Origin: Bacteroidetes bacterium GWE2_42_24
Lineage (GTDB): Bacteria > Bacteroidota > Bacteroidia > Bacteroidales > TTA-H9
NCBI GenBank assembly: GCA_001768515.1
Contig: MEOA01000007.1
Location: forward strand, 38,777 to 102,776
DNA length: 64,000 bases
Direction of reading: 5' to 3'
The notes below the pieces were generated by a model that saw nothing but the letters and a program-made list of their open reading frames with translations, was not told where the DNA came from and did no database searches. Shown here in pieces: positions 63,695 through 64,000 of the stretch. Positions within the stretch are counted from its first letter, which is position 1. Every line of letters starts with the position of its first letter. The position numbers and the translations under genes are program-made.

Positions 63695-64000
63695 GGTCGT
63701 GATTTTAAATTATTTAGTATTTAACTTAACCTGGATTTACCAGTGTATAATTTCCGTAAAAATGAATTTATAAGTCTAAAAATGGCATAAAATAACACCT
63801 TTTACCGCCAGAGGCATAATAAGCGACTCTTATCCGCCTCCCGTCTTCATCTGATTGGTCACTGCCATTCATCGTTTTAAACTGGGTTTCTCACCAGTCA
63901 AAGATAAAGGTTATGTTTTAGAATATTGTAGTAATCTAATTTCTTGGACTATCGGGTCCTGAGTTCGGTACATTTTTATGGTTTCCATGTTGTCAGCCAA
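63695..64000. other. Right-end stretch without a recognised gene
   Basis: No coding region or structured element was recognised in the last 306 bases. A gene could begin beyond the edge. Confidence 0.35.

Overview
This window looks like a chromosomal segment of an anaerobic, fermentative member of the Bacteroidota, most likely Bacteroidales-like. The signs are a type IX secretion C-terminal sorting domain at the right end, many promoters of the Bacteroidota form TTG-N19/20-TAnnTTTG, DUF3857 transglutaminase-like proteins, several lipoproteins with short lipoboxes, a GH2 enzyme of Bacteroidota type, few Shine-Dalgarno sequences, and hydrogen metabolism instead of respiration genes. No plasmid, phage, transposase, integrase or CRISPR array is visible. 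No database search was possible; assignments rest on motifs and gene context.

Layout. 1-4041 (minus strand): hotdog thioesterase fragment, DUF169 protein, small membrane protein, a frameshifted Crp/Fnr regulator and a serine hydrolase. 4042-5303: gene-free, with a duplicated 167-bp hairpin repeat. 5304-11855 (plus): rsgA, a repeat-rich gene-free stretch (6384-7623), an RluA-type pseudouridine synthase, smpB, lipA-lipB and an ACT-domain protein, with a possible tiny minus-strand gene at 11011-11109. 11936-21585 (minus): an alpha-2-macroglobulin lipoprotein and two DUF3857/transglutaminase proteins. 22163-29726: short-chain fatty acid transporter, old yellow enzyme, lipoprotein, S9 peptidase and a tandem solute-binding lipoprotein. 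30617-35744: ispH-recF-class D beta-lactamase-dus, then a convergent metallophosphoesterase. 35952-36157: tRNA-Ser and tRNA-Pro, followed by an A+T-rich accessory pair (zinc ribbon and HNH nuclease), a few small metabolic or unknown genes, and a large GH2-GH53 galactan-degrading fusion.

45234-58227 is the most striking part: two divergent [FeFe]-hydrogenase operons. The left operon (minus) encodes HydC-HydA-HydB plus a ferredoxin-fold accessory protein, preceded by a regulatory cassette: two DRTGG proteins, an RsbW-like ATPase, a sensory-type [FeFe]-hydrogenase homologue, a PHP phosphoesterase and a stand-alone HATPase. The right operon (plus) encodes a second, simpler HydC-HydB-HydA set and a stand-alone response-regulator receiver. 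The two HydA proteins differ in the H-cluster motif in a way that looks like a moved cysteine ligand. I infer that the complexes couple NADH and ferredoxin redox to H2, and that the cassette senses redox state or H2 and adjusts them. The genes from 58426 onward (VWA membrane protein, MocR-type regulator, T9SS cargo) look unrelated.

The main non-coding novelty is a set of degenerate tandem arrays in three gene-free stretches. Their sequences differ, but they share an exact 11-bp period (7296-7350, 30215-30304, 36554-36597, and smaller ones at 6749-6770 and 6878-6910).
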